Of a stretch of DNA of 64,000 nt, positions 1 through 11,900 are shown piece after piece. Source of the stretch: Glandiceps talaboti. Taxonomy: Eukaryota > Hemichordata > Enteropneusta > Spengelidae. Where the stretch lies: contig NC_135570.1 of NCBI RefSeq assembly GCF_964340395.1, forward strand, positions 4,783,822 through 4,847,821, written 5' to 3'. The notes beneath the pieces were generated by a model. It saw nothing but the letters and a program-made list of their open reading frames with translations, searched no databases and was not told where the DNA came from. The position numbers and the translations under genes were made by a program. The first letter of the stretch is position 1, and every line of letters begins with the position of its first letter.

Positions 1-517
1 TTTGAATTGTAAATATGATGTCAACGTAGATAATTATATTTCTTTTAGGTATAATGACATCCTAACAACGAAAGTACCTTATTTTAAAACTCATATTCTA
101 CTTTAAACAGAATTCATTCTATTTTGAACTCTTTGTCATTTGATATTTCACTTGTCATTATAAACAAGCATTTGAAGAATTTAAATACTCAGATTGCAAA
201 TCATTACCATGAGCTACTCATGAACAAGTTTGATCATGAAAATCCCTGTACATGCAGGTGTCAGTCCGTCATTGTACAAAATGTTGTTGAATGTAATTTT
301 ATCTTTGTTTCCATTTATTGTGCACTATAACTGTAGTCTTTTTTTTCTATGTATATTTGATTTGGGTCCACATTTATAGGTGTTCATCACCTGTGTGGAC
401 TGCCTGACTTTTGTCAAAGTTAAATAAATAACAAAATGAAATAAAAAACATGTTAACCTACATGATTACATTCCCATACACGTATGCATTCTAACGTACA
501 GCTATTAAACAGTTAGA
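1..517. other. Non-coding, no gene recognised
   Basis: AT-rich sequence with only short chance reading frames. I looked on the minus strand for the remaining C-terminal exons of the MAD2-like gene at 873-999 and did not find them, so they probably lie beyond the left edge of the window. Confidence 0.5.
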
Positions 518-842
518 CTCTCTCACAGTCCTGGAAGCTTCGCATAAATAGCTAAAACTTGGGTTGTTTTGTATATATCTACTGCAATATTGTACTCATA
601 TACTAGTATCCCTGTATCCCTAGCCCTGTACTGTGCGCCCTCATCGATCACATAGAGCTAACAGTGGTAGGAGCTTCACCTAACACATCAACAAAATGTT
701 AGCCCTATGTGATCGATGAGGGCGCACAGTACAGGGCTAGGGATACTGGGATACTAGTATATGAGTACAATTATGCAGTAGAAATATACAAAACAACCCA
801 AGTTTTAGCTATTTATGCGAAGCTTCCAGGACTGTGAGAGAG
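518..842. mobile_element. Foldback element with ~130-bp inverted arms
   Basis: The segment starting CTCTCTCACAGTCCTGG at 518 is matched, nearly base for base, by its reverse complement ending at 842. The arms run to about 653 and from about 697, leaving a loop of roughly 45 bp. Both ends are bordered by the same 11-base word TATTAAACAGT (503-513 and 844-854), which looks like a target-site duplication, although four bases (514-517) separate the left copy from the arm and one base (843) the right copy. No coding capacity is present, so this is a non-autonomous foldback or MITE-type element. The high arm identity suggests recent insertion or arm homogenisation. Confidence 0.8.
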
Positions 843-872
843 TTATTAAACAGTATGCTACATAATACTTAC

Positions 873-999
873 CTATCCTCTGTCACTGATTTATCACATT
901 CTGATTCAATATCAAACTGCCATCTTTCTAATACTTCATTGGTGTCTAAGTCAGTCACAACTAACACTAACTTCTGAATGGTCTTCTTTAATAACCACT
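873..999 (-). CDS. MAD2L1: MAD2-like (HORMA) protein, single internal exon
   Basis: Read on the minus strand, an exon of 127 nt lies between a TTTGCAG acceptor (1000-1006) and a GTAAGT donor (872-867). It encodes about 42 residues including EWLLKKTIQKLVLVVTD, then VLERWQFDIE and CDKSVTED. In MAD2 this is the strand that precedes and includes the hallmark ERWQFDIE segment of the HORMA fold. MAD2 is the spindle-assembly checkpoint protein that binds CDC20 and MAD1 at kinetochores. The exon enters with two bases completing a split codon (first residue Glu or Lys) and leaves with two bases of the next codon. Upstream exons should lie between here and the ceramidase stop codon at 5614 if the gene is intact, and I could not find them. 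The assignment rests on remembered family sequence. A retained fragment or duplicated exon is the main alternative to a working gene. Confidence 0.72.
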
Positions 1000-2154
1000 C
1001 TGCAAACAAAATTACAACAAATTTGATTAGAGTTAGGGACTTCTACAATGTCACACAAGATCAATAAACAATGTTTGTCTGTTGGGGGGGGGGGGGTCTT
1101 CAATGGATTGCTGAACTTCATTTTCTCACTTCTAACCAAATTTAGAAAACTTTCACGTCTTCAACAATAACCAGTTCTGTATTTAAACTGAGATGTTGAT
1201 AAGTTGATTACAATTTACTGCTAATGTGATATACAGTGCTGGTACTATTTTATTGTGTTTACTATTTCTTATAACTTGGCCCCACTTTTCAGTTTCGTAC
1301 CCACTAACAGGTGGAACGGGCGCTATGCATAAATTAACGACCACATGGAAACTGAAATTGACAAGACACTTTGAAAATCACAACATACGAGGGCCACTAA
1401 CAGAAATATACAACACCAAACAATTCTAAACGAAAACTGGTAATTCTCTGTGCACTAGTGTGGAGCCACCCGGGGTTCTTTTTGTTTGGCCCCTCCTTCA
1501 AATGTCAATCAAGATGACGTTCCCACACCAGTACAAAGAAGTTTACCACAACTAAAAGTTTACAAAATTCTGAGTGACCGCTCAGATACGGGAGGCCGAC
1601 TACGCCAATTGTTGTAATCAAAGCCGAGGTGACGTTGTCTTACCTGAACTGACTATCGTCTAGTCTTGCTGCTAGACGTTCGGGCTTTCTTTCGATGCTA
1701 TAACTATAAGCGAACGAAGTTCGCATGTGAGGGCTTGCCCGAACACGATGTTCCATCCTCGATAGCGTTGTTCGGCTAGCCGGCTGTGTGTCGTATTTTA
1801 TCGGAAGAACATCCGAGGGCTAGCTGATAGAATCGTCATACACCAACGCTGTCTGTAAATCGTCCTACGGGATTTTCAGGGTGATACGATTATAGTTGAA
1901 GTCCTCCGCCGTTGATGGCGTCCTATGGGTTGCACCATTATCGCTATGGTAGGTGCCCCTCTGGAAACCGTTCATACAACACTATTGACTTGACTCATCA
2001 TGCCTGAATGACATGAACAGGTGTAACTGTAAGGGCAATGTTATTCACCTCACTGTGTAAATATCTAGAATGCTGGGCTGGATATACAAAGGGTAGGAAG
2101 CATGACCGTCCATGACATTTTTTTGTAGTATTTATTAAATTTCTAGTTCTCCTA
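1000..2154. other. Intron or intergenic DNA, no exon recognised
   Basis: No convincing coding exon on either strand. The stretch contains a poly-G run near 1085-1096 and a patch from about 1560 to 1960 that is visibly richer in G+C and CpG than its surroundings; part of that patch is a dispersed repeat (separate entry). Confidence 0.45.
1640..1760. repeat. GC-rich dispersed repeat, copy A
   Basis: The word TCTTGCTGCTAGACGTTCGG and the following GCTTTCTTTCGAT recur near 35980 as TCTTGCTGTTAGACATTCAG and GCTTTCTTTTGAT. The left copy also contains an internal inverted pair, GTTCGGGC and GCCCGAAC. Most differences between the copies are CG to CA or TG, suggesting that the right copy is older or more methylation-decayed. 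Confidence 0.5.
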
Positions 2155-2496
2155 AGGTGGCTATATGGATAAGGATTGGGTATTTATTTTGGATTTTTAA
2201 TTTATAAGACAATATTATCATGGCTTCCCACCTGAAAAATCAATCTGAAACAGCATAGAACAAGCCTGTGTTTGTAACTCAATACATTGTAAAAAGCTAA
2301 ACAATGTGTAAAAAATTTGTTATTGTACGTACAATAACAAACTTTTTTATCAGTCTTTTGCTATGCATTGAGTTACAAACACAGACTTGGTATTATGTTG
2401 TTTCACATTATTTTTTCAAATAGGACGCCATGTAACATTGTTTTATAAATTAAAAATCCAAAATAAATACCCATTCCTCATCCATATGGCCACTTT
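2155..2496. mobile_element. Hairpin MITE family, copy 1
   Basis: About 340 bp that is palindromic along almost its whole length. The left end GTGGCTATATGGATAAGG matches the reverse complement of the right end, and TTGGATTTTTAATTTATAA matches TTATAAATTAAAAATCCAA. The centre carries the self-complementary TTATTGTACGTACAATAA. There is no open reading frame. Six more copies or part-copies lie at 14574, 17075, 17798, 18836, 20128 and 63826. Several are bordered by TTAA-like sequence, reminiscent of piggyBac-type target sites; that link is inference. Confidence 0.85.
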
Positions 2497-2559
2497 GACA
2501 CAACATCTTCATTGAACATTGGGAAACTGTGGCACAATGACCCTTTATACTTCCTCAAC

Positions 2560-2800
2560 TCCCTGGGGAGTATACAATCTATTGCAGCCTTTATAAGCGC
2601 ATAGGATTAAAGCATTCATATTGTAATCTCTATCCTACCAGGTCACCAATTATACAGCTGGGTTGCACAATCATGGTTCAAATCTTGCCCAAGGACTTTA
2701 GCCACTCAGAAACAAATGGCAGAGATGGAGCTCGAACCTGCAACCTGAAGATTACAAGTCAGCCACTCTAACCATTCACCCATCATAACTTCACAACCAG
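2560..2800 (-). mobile_element. tRNA-derived SINE
   Basis: On the minus strand the segment reads like a tRNA head: an A-box-like TGGTTAGAGTGG followed by a B-box-like GGTTCGAGCTCC at about 2730-2741. It continues into a non-tRNA body containing CCAGCTGTATAATTGG and ACCTGGTAGG, a core arrangement seen in many invertebrate SINEs. It has no coding capacity. It would be transcribed by RNA polymerase III if intact. The head is continuous with the 60-bp tandem array to its right, so the array appears to have grown out of the SINE. Confidence 0.6.
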
Positions 2801-4180
2801 CAATGTACAGATTACAAGTCAGCCACTCTAACCATTCAACCATCATAACTCCACAACCAGCAATGTACATATTACAAGCCAGCCACTCTAACCATTCAAC
2901 CATCATAACTTCACAACCAGCAATGTACATATTACAAGCCAGCCACTCTAACCATTCAACCATCATAACGCCACAACCAGCAATGTACATATTACAAGCC
3001 AGCCACTCTAACCATTCAACCATCATAACTTCACAACCAGCAATGTACAGATTACAAGTCAGCCACTCTAACCATTCAACCATCATAACTTCACAACCAG
3101 CAATGTGCAGATTACAAGCCAGCCACTCTAACCATTCAACCATCATAACTTCACAACCAGCAATGTACATATTACAAGCCAGCCACTCTAACCATTCAAC
3201 CATCATAACTTCACAACCAGCAATGTACAGATTACAAGTCAGCCACTCTAACCATTCAACCATCATAACTTCACAACCAGCAATGTGCAGATTACAAGCC
3301 AGCCACTCTAACCATTCAACCATCATAACTTCACAACCAACAATGTACAGATTACAAGCCAGCCACACTAACCATTCAACCATCATAACTTCACAACCAG
3401 CAATGTACAAATTACAAGCCAGCCACACTAACCATTCAACCATCATAACTTCACAACCAGCAATGTACATATTACAAGCCAGCCACTCTAACCATTCAAC
3501 CATCATGACTACACAACCAGCAATGTACATATTACAAGCCAGCCACTCTAACCATTCAACCATCATAACTTCACAACCAGCAATGTACATATTACAAGCC
3601 AGCCACTCTAACCATTCAACCATCATAACGCCACAACCAGCAATGTACATATTACAAGCCAGCCACTCTAACCATTCAACCATCATAACTTCACAACCAG
3701 CAATGTACAGATTACAAGCCAGCCACTCTAACCATTCAACCATCATAACTTCACAACCAGCAATGTACAGATTACAAGCCAGCCACTCTAACCATTCAAC
3801 CATCATAACTTCACAACCAGCAATGTACAGATTACAAGCCAGCCACTCTAACCATTCAACCATCATAACTTCACAACCAGCAATGTACAGATTACAAGTC
3901 AGCCACTCTAACCATTCAGCCATCATAACTTCACAACCAGCAATGTACATATTACAAGCCAGCCACTCTAACCATTCAACCATCATGACTACACAACCAG
4001 CAATGTACAGATTACAAGCCAGCCACTCTAACCATTCAACCATCATGACTACACAACCAGCAATGTACAGATTACAAGCCAGCCACTCTAACCATTCAAC
4101 CATCATGACTACACAACCAGCAATGTACAGATTACAAGCCAGTCACTCTAACCATTCAACCATCATGACTCCATGACCAT
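2745..4180. repeat. 60-bp minisatellite, about 24 units
   Basis: A strikingly regular tandem array with an exact 60-base period. Each unit contains AGCCACTCTAACCATTCAAC, then CATCATAACT, a variable base pair, CACAACCAGCAATGTACA and ATTACAAG. Units differ by a few recurrent substitutions (AGTC or AGCC, CTCC or CTTC, ATAACT or ATGACT, GTACAT or GTACAG), and variant combinations recur in blocks, as expected for repeated unequal exchange. Because 60 is divisible by three, both strands stay open and give artificial 20-residue repeat proteins; I do not regard these as genes. The minus strand of every unit carries the SINE's A-box-like TGGTTAGAGTGG. Confidence 0.93.
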
Positions 4181-4301
4181 CATATCATGATAATCAAAGC
4201 CTCTGATCACATTCATATGAACGTATATACCACAGGGTACAGCAAGCATGTTGGTGATGATTTGATTTGATATTTGTGGTTGAATAAAACTGATTTTTTT
4301 G

Positions 4302-4400
4302 TTATTTTTCTATTCCTGTGTAGTCTTTTAAGTCTTCTGATGGAATAATTCCTCCCCTTAGTGACTTAATAAAGACACTGTCCTTTCTTCTATTCAGTTC
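4302..4400 (-). other. Possible short terminal coding exon, unidentified
   Basis: On the minus strand a frame ending in TAA at 4304-4302 reads KDSVFIKSLRGGIIPSEDLK and a few more residues. The composition looks protein-like, but the frame is closed by a TGA about 10 codons upstream of that stretch. It would need an acceptor close to 4400, and the AAG or TAG candidates there have weak pyrimidine tracts. No family is recognised and chance is quite possible. Confidence 0.18.
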
Positions 4401-4534
4401 CCTTCATCTATTAAAATGAAAACACTTCACATCTTATAATTACCAAGGTATCGGTTTCACTCACAGTTTACCTACCATCATATCCTATGGGAGATTATCA
4501 CATCATCTAAACATGCATTCACATACTGATTACA

Positions 4535-4650
4535 CATTTGTGCCAGGTTTGGTTGAAATCATATGTCTGAGATAATGTCTGTGGTGGTACTGGACTGATG
4601 TATGGGACCCAAATTAGTAGTCACCTCCATCCAGGCTCTGCCTATTGGAG
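4535..4650. repeat. Dispersed repeat fragment, copy A
   Basis: Shares TTTGTGCCAGGTTTGGTTGA, then GGGACCCAAATTAGTAGTC and a CCTATTGGAGACT-type ending with the sequence at about 8583-8712. The two copies are in the same orientation and diverged. Confidence 0.5.
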
Positions 4651-5189
4651 ACTAATAAGACACTCTATATTTACACAATCAGGTGTATATTAATGCTCCA
4701 TGTTGCAAACACATCAAAAAGCAGAATATTTCACATTCTCTTAGACTGAAGTATGATATCACTTTATCATATCCATCTTACCTTATTTGAAAAAAGATTC
4801 CAACATTACCCCACACAGAAATGAAACACCAAACTCTAGTGATAATTGATCTCATTATGGTGTTTATCCTTCTTTACCTGTCAAAGTCTCAAACTCCCTG
4901 GTTTAATCAAATCCAGGAATACAAATAACATCTGAGTGATTACATGACGGCTCCATCATTTTCATCACTTGCCACCATTTACAAGGATTAGGGGTGTTTG
5001 CAATATTGGTATATTAATATAATTAATATTATATCACTGCATAACTTATGAATATTAATAGATGAGGCTAATAACCTGGATCTGGTCAAGTCATGTTGAT
5101 AGCCCCATCAAATGTCTATGGCAAAAAGATATCATGTTTTTTTCAGTTCTATACTGACATTTCACATCTCTTGTGTAGAAGCTCAAAGA

Positions 5190-5645
5190 CAACAAACTAA
5201 TTCTATTTAAAATGTCACAAAAATCATGAATAAAAATTAGATTGAGATATTGTTTGTAAAATGTCATTCAGTTTATATGCAAATCAGGTATGTTATGTGT
5301 CCGAGTCACCTTTTGCATTGTTTCGTTATTTCAAGAAAATTACAGCTTACTAGTTCTGTCTCAGGATTGAAATGCTCTGTTTGTAAAATGTTATTTGGTA
5401 TATATGCAAATTAGGTAAGTTATGCTTCTGAGTTTGCATCGTTTTGTTATTTTTATCAAAGTTAAAATTACAGCTTACTAGTTCTGTCTTAACATAAAAC
5501 ATAAAGCATAAAACATAAAAAATCACAAATAAAAAATAAGATTGAGCTGTACTGTTTATAAGATGTAAATCAGTTTATATGCAAATTAGGTAAGTTATGC
5601 TTTGCTATTTGCATTATTTCGTAATTTCGAAAATGGCAGACATTC
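5190..5645. repeat. Degenerate tandem repeats covering the ceramidase 3' end
   Basis: Three diverged units of about 130-190 bp (roughly 5220-5365, 5370-5500, 5520-5640). They share AGATTGAG, a TTTGTAAAATGTNATT-like block, TTATATGCAAATTAGGTA and a TTGCAT-TTTCG-TATTTC block. The last unit overlaps the final codons and stop codon of the ceramidase gene (read on the minus strand), so the duplicated segment included the end of the coding sequence. Confidence 0.7.
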
Positions 5646-5885
5646 CACTGTAGGAGGTGATTGAGCCAGTGAAATGCTTGGAGTAACCAATGTGATGTAT
5701 GCGATAAGAGCCAGGTTCCACTTCAGCAGGAATATCCCAGTATATATTGACCTGACTTTCACCAAGTAAGAGATGTGTACGAATCCATTGAAACCTGGAA
5801 AAGATAAAAAAGTATTGACAATTTGAAGAAAGATATCTGTTTAAGATATGTTAGATTATAAGTGGTGGTGATGATGGTGGTGGTA

Positions 5886-5917
<32 letters not shown>

Positions 5918-5935
5918 GGTAATGATGATGACAAC

Positions 5936-5971
<36 letters not shown>

Positions 5972-8900
5972 AATGATAAAACTGCATACTCATTTACCTA
6001 GTACACCAGTCTCCATCATTGTATACTTGTTTCCATTTGCCATCTTTGTTCTTGTAATCAACACTCAGAAAGTTTTCTTCAAGCTAAATAAAAAACAAAA
6101 CATACACCTCTAATTGTAAGTATAACAATGTGTGTATGGTTCTCATAATTAATGACTTGATAACAACAGTAACATTAAAGTGTTCATGAAATGCTGATAA
6201 TTTCATTAGTTTATGATCTTTATTTGATTTATTTTATATCCAGGTTGACCAACGGGAACTAGTCCCATTTACAGACTCCTTAAAATACAGCAAAATATTT
6301 TAGCCAAAGAATGAAGGAAATTGGGTTAAAATCCTCGATATTGAGAGCATCAGCTAGAAAAATCACAATCAGGTAGCTGGACACAATTCTACATGTGGGA
6401 ACATGATTAGGAATATGTGTAGGAATTCTTAATAGCAATACAGTACATGGGGTGAGGGAGGGAAGGGGGAGGGAGAGGGAGGGGAGGGGCAGCTCCATCC
6501 TAATTTCTATGTATAAGTAATCATATGTTAACAAAACTGTGCATTTCAAAGTCAAATATTTTGAGAGGACTTTAGCCTTGCTTCTTTAGTAGGTCCATAG
6601 TATAATGTCAAACTAAATTTGGGGGTTAGGAATGTATACTTTTATGACAAAATTATAGTAGACAGATTCTACCTGAAAAGTTGTAGGAGTAATCATCTTA
6701 GACATAATTGAACTAACTTACATTTGGACTGTTTCTTGGATTGGCAGATATAAATGACACCAGCACGGTTGAATTCTGTAGAAAATGAGAAAAACAACAA
6801 ATGAATGACTATGTGAAAGTTCTCAGACTATACCATGGCCAGTATGTGTTCCTACTCTTATTGGTCCAAATTAATAGTAGACATGACTTAGGCTTAGTGT
6901 TCCACTCATGTAACATGACATTTTTTACACACATTCAGTCATCTTCAATCACAAAAGAAACAGTTTAATACACTGGTGCAATACACAGTTGGGATGTAGA
7001 AGTAGTGAAGTTGATATGCTGATTATCAGTTGGAAAATAAACAATTGCAGCCATTAAAATCATCAAGAACATATGTACTGTTTTCATGAGAAGCCTGTTT
7101 TACTGCACTGTGAATGAATAGCAATGCTTATCCTGCTGTGTTTATTGTGTCTCTGTTATTGTTAGTCTAGAGTTGAAATATGTCTATCTTTGTGTCAAAA
7201 ATGTAATGTTCCATGAGTGAAACACCAAGCCTACATCATTTCTACTGCACACTGAAGACACTTCATTACATGGATCATGTAAAAATAAGTCATTCTCAGT
7301 ACGTACATGCCAGCAATACAAATCATTACGGAAACAGATGTACATTTCTCATTATACACATGTTGACTGATCGTGAGGGCAACATCATACGTCTGTTTCC
7401 TTGAGGGACTGTGGGTCACCCCAACACAGACACTGTTTCCCAAGGGTGAAGTCCAGACCAAATGACCATGTATTGACAAATCACAACATAAGGATTAGCC
7501 GTGCTACAATACGAAATGTATCACTTTTGTATTAAATTAAGGATCCACATGTGTCCAATATTCATGGCAGATACAAAGGAGAATAAAAATGATAAAGATA
7601 TGATACGACAGTATCAACTTACCACGGTGTATTTGGACTTGACATCTGTGATGACATCACCAAACTCCTTGCCTATTGGAGCTCTATCAAAGATCACCGG
7701 TGGCAACAGAGATATCTGTTGATCTAGGAGAAATGGTGGTGAGGGACCTGGAGACACAGATTTGCCCTAGAAATAAAGGAATAAAGAAAATGATATGTTT
7801 AATTATTCATTGATTAGTACTCAAAGGATACATAACTTACAGCTCACATCTGTACAGAATAAATAAAAACATGAAACACAAAATCCCTAAAAAAAAACAG
7901 TGAAAGGGTGAGTAAAAACAAAGACAAGCTACACATATACACAAATATAACTTGGCCCATCAATTTAACAATCTGACAGCTGAGGGCTGACGGAACAAAA
8001 CTCTTTCTGTATCAAACTTTGGAGCATCTTTGACCAGATGGGAGAACATCAATATATGCATTTAAAGTGGATGTTTATTGTGCACAGTATTGCACAATCA
8101 GTAAGGGTCACAGAGAGAGCAAGAATATGATAACAAATAGTGGCTTGTTACTAAATTTAATTTTAGTAAAAGTTTGCTCTCACTAATTCATTGTAAAATC
8201 TTGAGTATAATTATGTATACATGGCTCTCAATCTCATAATGATACTTTTGGAATTCTGAGCTCTTTAAGTCATTGAAGTCTGAAAATATCTTAATACTAA
8301 ATATAGCAGTTGAGTTGTTCCTTAAATGGAAAGGTGTACTTGTCCACTTGAACTGGAACTTATAGATAGAGGTCAAGGTCAAAGATCAAGGTCGGTTAGA
8401 AAGCTCCTTATGGATAAAACAAGTCTAAACATTCAAATGAGGTCTCTAACTATTAATCTTCCAGAGTTAGTGAGCAACAAATGTGAAATTTTTATGACAA
8501 ATATGGCCGCCATTCAGCCACTATTGCAAAGATATAGACTCAAAGTGATGTGCATATAATGTGGACTACTCAGTATCTGACATTTGTGCCAAGTTTGGTT
8601 GAAATCAGCTCAAAGCATTTCAGCGATAGGTCTGCCATGGATGTATGCATGCACACAAAGGGACAGAACCCAATGTAGTAGTCCCCCTAGGACTATGCAT
8701 ATTGGGGACTTCAAAGTGCATACTTACTTTTGCTAGGGCTTCAGCAAGTATTTTGAACTGTTGGATATATGCCTCAAGTGTATGTGGTCCATAGATAGTG
8801 GAGGCTCCTTCATAACGTTGAATCTGTAGGTTTGTCCCAGGGATAAAAAAAATGTACATAATGGTTACTGTAAACCTAGATATATTCACTACTAGAAAAT

Positions 8901-11900
8901 TATGCAATTTTACAGTCTTCAGCTAGTTCTCAAAGATTAATTTTTACTAATTACCAAACTGTTACATCATGTTTATGTACAAGAAGGTATTTTAGTCACT
9001 ACTTATTATCAGACTGGTACATTGTGTTCATGTACAAGAAGACATTTTAGTTACTACTTATTTTTGCGTTTTTTGTAGTCCAGTGAAATAAACAAAAATA
9101 AGTCTTTAATGAAAATTGCCAAGTTTTTAGTATTTCATCAAAAAGCCAAGAGTGCAATCGCAGTCAGTCATACATTTAGCACTTTTCAAATGTCTATTAG
9201 AAGGTCCAGTTTTGATAAGGATTACAGTTCTGGCAGATCTAAGAGCTATAGAAACATTTAACCCATAACAAAAACAACACAGTAATTATGATACTATGTA
9301 ATCCTTATCGCTTCACAGATAAATGCAAGAAGCTGCGATTATATCTCCCTTGCGCATGGCCTACAAAGGCAACCTATTATGGTTACAATAAATATATTTA
9401 ATGCAATATATCGTCTGACCTCGCTGCTTTCAAGATGTTAGAAGTTGTAGTTTTTGTAAGACTAACAAGTTGCACATGCGACAATGAATATTCATGGACT
9501 CTGAGTTCATACTTAGTAATGAAAATTTCTACCTACAGAGTCAAACTATTTCTTGGAAGTGAAGCCAAAATTTTTGTTGACATCTCATTAGCATTGCCAG
9601 GGTGTATTACATCAGCTGCTCCTCTCAAGCTCATTTCAAGTGTTTCTTCTGGGATACGTGACAATAGCCGATTCTAGTACGACACCCCTGACGATGCTGA
9701 CAAGATGTCAGTGAAAATTTTGGATTCATTTCCAAGAATTTTTTTTGATTCTGTGGGTAGAAATTTTCATTACTAAACTTGTACACATACGTTTAAAATC
9801 ATGCACTTCTCCTAAAATAAACTTGTAATTTCTCCTGTTTTGACTGACGTAAACATTCTAGGCAAACAAATTGTACTTGCAGATTTTTTGACATTTTTCT
9901 TAATAAAAAGGATTCATTTTCTAAGAGTGCAAAATTTATTTTCACCTGGTATTCTTCATTGGTTGTTATGTAATGAGTGTAGACATTGGACAATCCTGAA
10001 ATAACAACATGGGTATCTTCTGACCAGCCATTGGCTATCAAAGTCTGGGGATTGAAAATCATTAATAATTTGAATCAGTCAGTCAGTTAGTCAATCAGTA
10101 GTCAGTCATCAGTCACAGTCAGTCAGTTAGTCAGTCAGTCAGTCAGTCAGTCAGTTAGTCAGTGAAACTGTTAGTCAGTCTGTCAATCAGACAATCCATC
10201 AATCCATCAATCAATCAATCAACCAATCAATCAATCAATCATCAATCAATCAATCAATCAGCCAGCCAGTCAGTCAGCCAGTCAATCAGTCAGTGAAACT
10301 GTTAGTTAGTCAGTCAGTCTGTCAGTCAGTCAGTCTGTCAATCAGACAATCAATCAATCAATCAATCATCAATCAATCAATCAGCCGGACAGCCAGCCAG
10401 TAGTCAATCAGTCAGTCAGTCAGTCAGTGAAACTGTTAGTCAGTCAGTCATCCAGCCAGTCAACCAGCCAGCCAGCCAATCAATCAATCAATCAATCAGT
10501 AACTAATAAACAAATAAACACACCAATCAATTCCACTGTCATTAAAAATAATCTCAATTACTCTGTGTATACACTAACCTGTTTAACAGCATCTCTAGTC
10601 CGTCTTCCAGACATGGTACTATATATGTATAATACAAATATACACAGGTTTAGTCAAATTTTGGAATACTCAACATTGTAGGGTATATCTTGTACGTACA
10701 GGTTGTCATGATGATACTACACAACTTAGCATAAAATAATATAAAGATCTAAATGGTCAAATGATGGGTCATATCCTTCACCTAATTCCAGAGATTGAAT
10801 ATATCCAATGTGAAAAGGAAAGAAAGTTATCAATTATACTTGTTTGTGTTTGGAGCAAAAGTTCAATTCAATGATTTACAAACACAGATGAATTTTGATT
10901 TGAAGGAAACAAGAATTGGTAAGTAAAACTGACACGTCTAAAAATTTCCAAATTCTTCTTTACATATAATAATAATGAGAAAAGATAAAAAATTGTGTGT
11001 TTCCGATAACCTGACTGACCCTAGTTTAAACCGCCAACCCTAAACATTTTTCATTTAAAATAAAAACATAAGAATTTCTTTGTCTTCTTGATCTTCATAC
11101 ACATCTGTTTTCTTTCCCAAGTCATGCCTGTACATATTTCATCAAACTATCACAGAAGGGCTGGGGTATTCTGACTGACATTTTGGTTTTGGGTCGAAGC
11201 AATGTTTTTCCTAAAGCAGTGACCTGTGTATTGACAATGTTAACGTTGAACGGGTGACAGAATATAGATACTTAGGAACAATCTTGGATGACAAGTTAAA
11301 TTTCAAGGCCAACACAGATTCCATTCACAAGAAATGTCAATCTAGATTTTACTGTCTACAAAAAAACTAAAGGCCCTAAATGTAAATGCCAAGGTGTTGC
11401 AGACATTCTACAGAAGTTTTATTGAATCAGTTCTAACATTTTCTGTTCTGGTTTGGTAGTCTAAGGACTAGCTACAAGAATGTCTTGAACAAGATTGTAA
11501 ATGAGTGCAGTAAAGTAGTGGGCGAAAAGCAAACTAATTTGAATGAATTGTTTACATCTCATGCACAGAAAAAAGTTACGGAAATGATAAATAACAAAGG
11601 CCACGTTATGTCTCAACACTTTGAACTTCTGCCATCAGGGGATGATTTCATATCCCAAAATTGAGAACAGTTAGAACCAAATCAAGTTTTGTGCCCACTT
11701 CAGTCAGAATATTAAACCAAACTAGATGATTTTTTAAAAGGATATTTACTCTACATTGCTTTGTTTTATCAACAACTCTGACTTATACAGGTCTATACAG
11801 TGGAATATTTACAAGATTTTAATGGCAAACTTTGTTATTTATTGTGTGTTTAAATTATGTATTGGAAATCTTTTAAAGTTTGTATTTTGTTTTTTAAGAT

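Larger units (their letters stand above)
4181..5189. other. Intergenic DNA between the MAD2-like exon and the ceramidase gene
   Basis: No gene recognised with confidence. It holds one weak exon candidate (4302-4400, minus) and a dispersed-repeat fragment near 4535-4650. The MAD2-like 5' exons expected here were not seen. Confidence 0.4.

Noticed and set aside
2706-4176. Open frames of more than 450 codons on both strands with 20-residue repeats
   Set aside because: They follow mechanically from a 60-bp tandem array whose period is a multiple of three and which lacks stops. There are no splice or start signals of note, and the sequence derives from a SINE head.
2745-4180. CRISPR-like regular array
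   Set aside because: Units are contiguous 60-bp repeats without unique spacers, in a eukaryotic genome.
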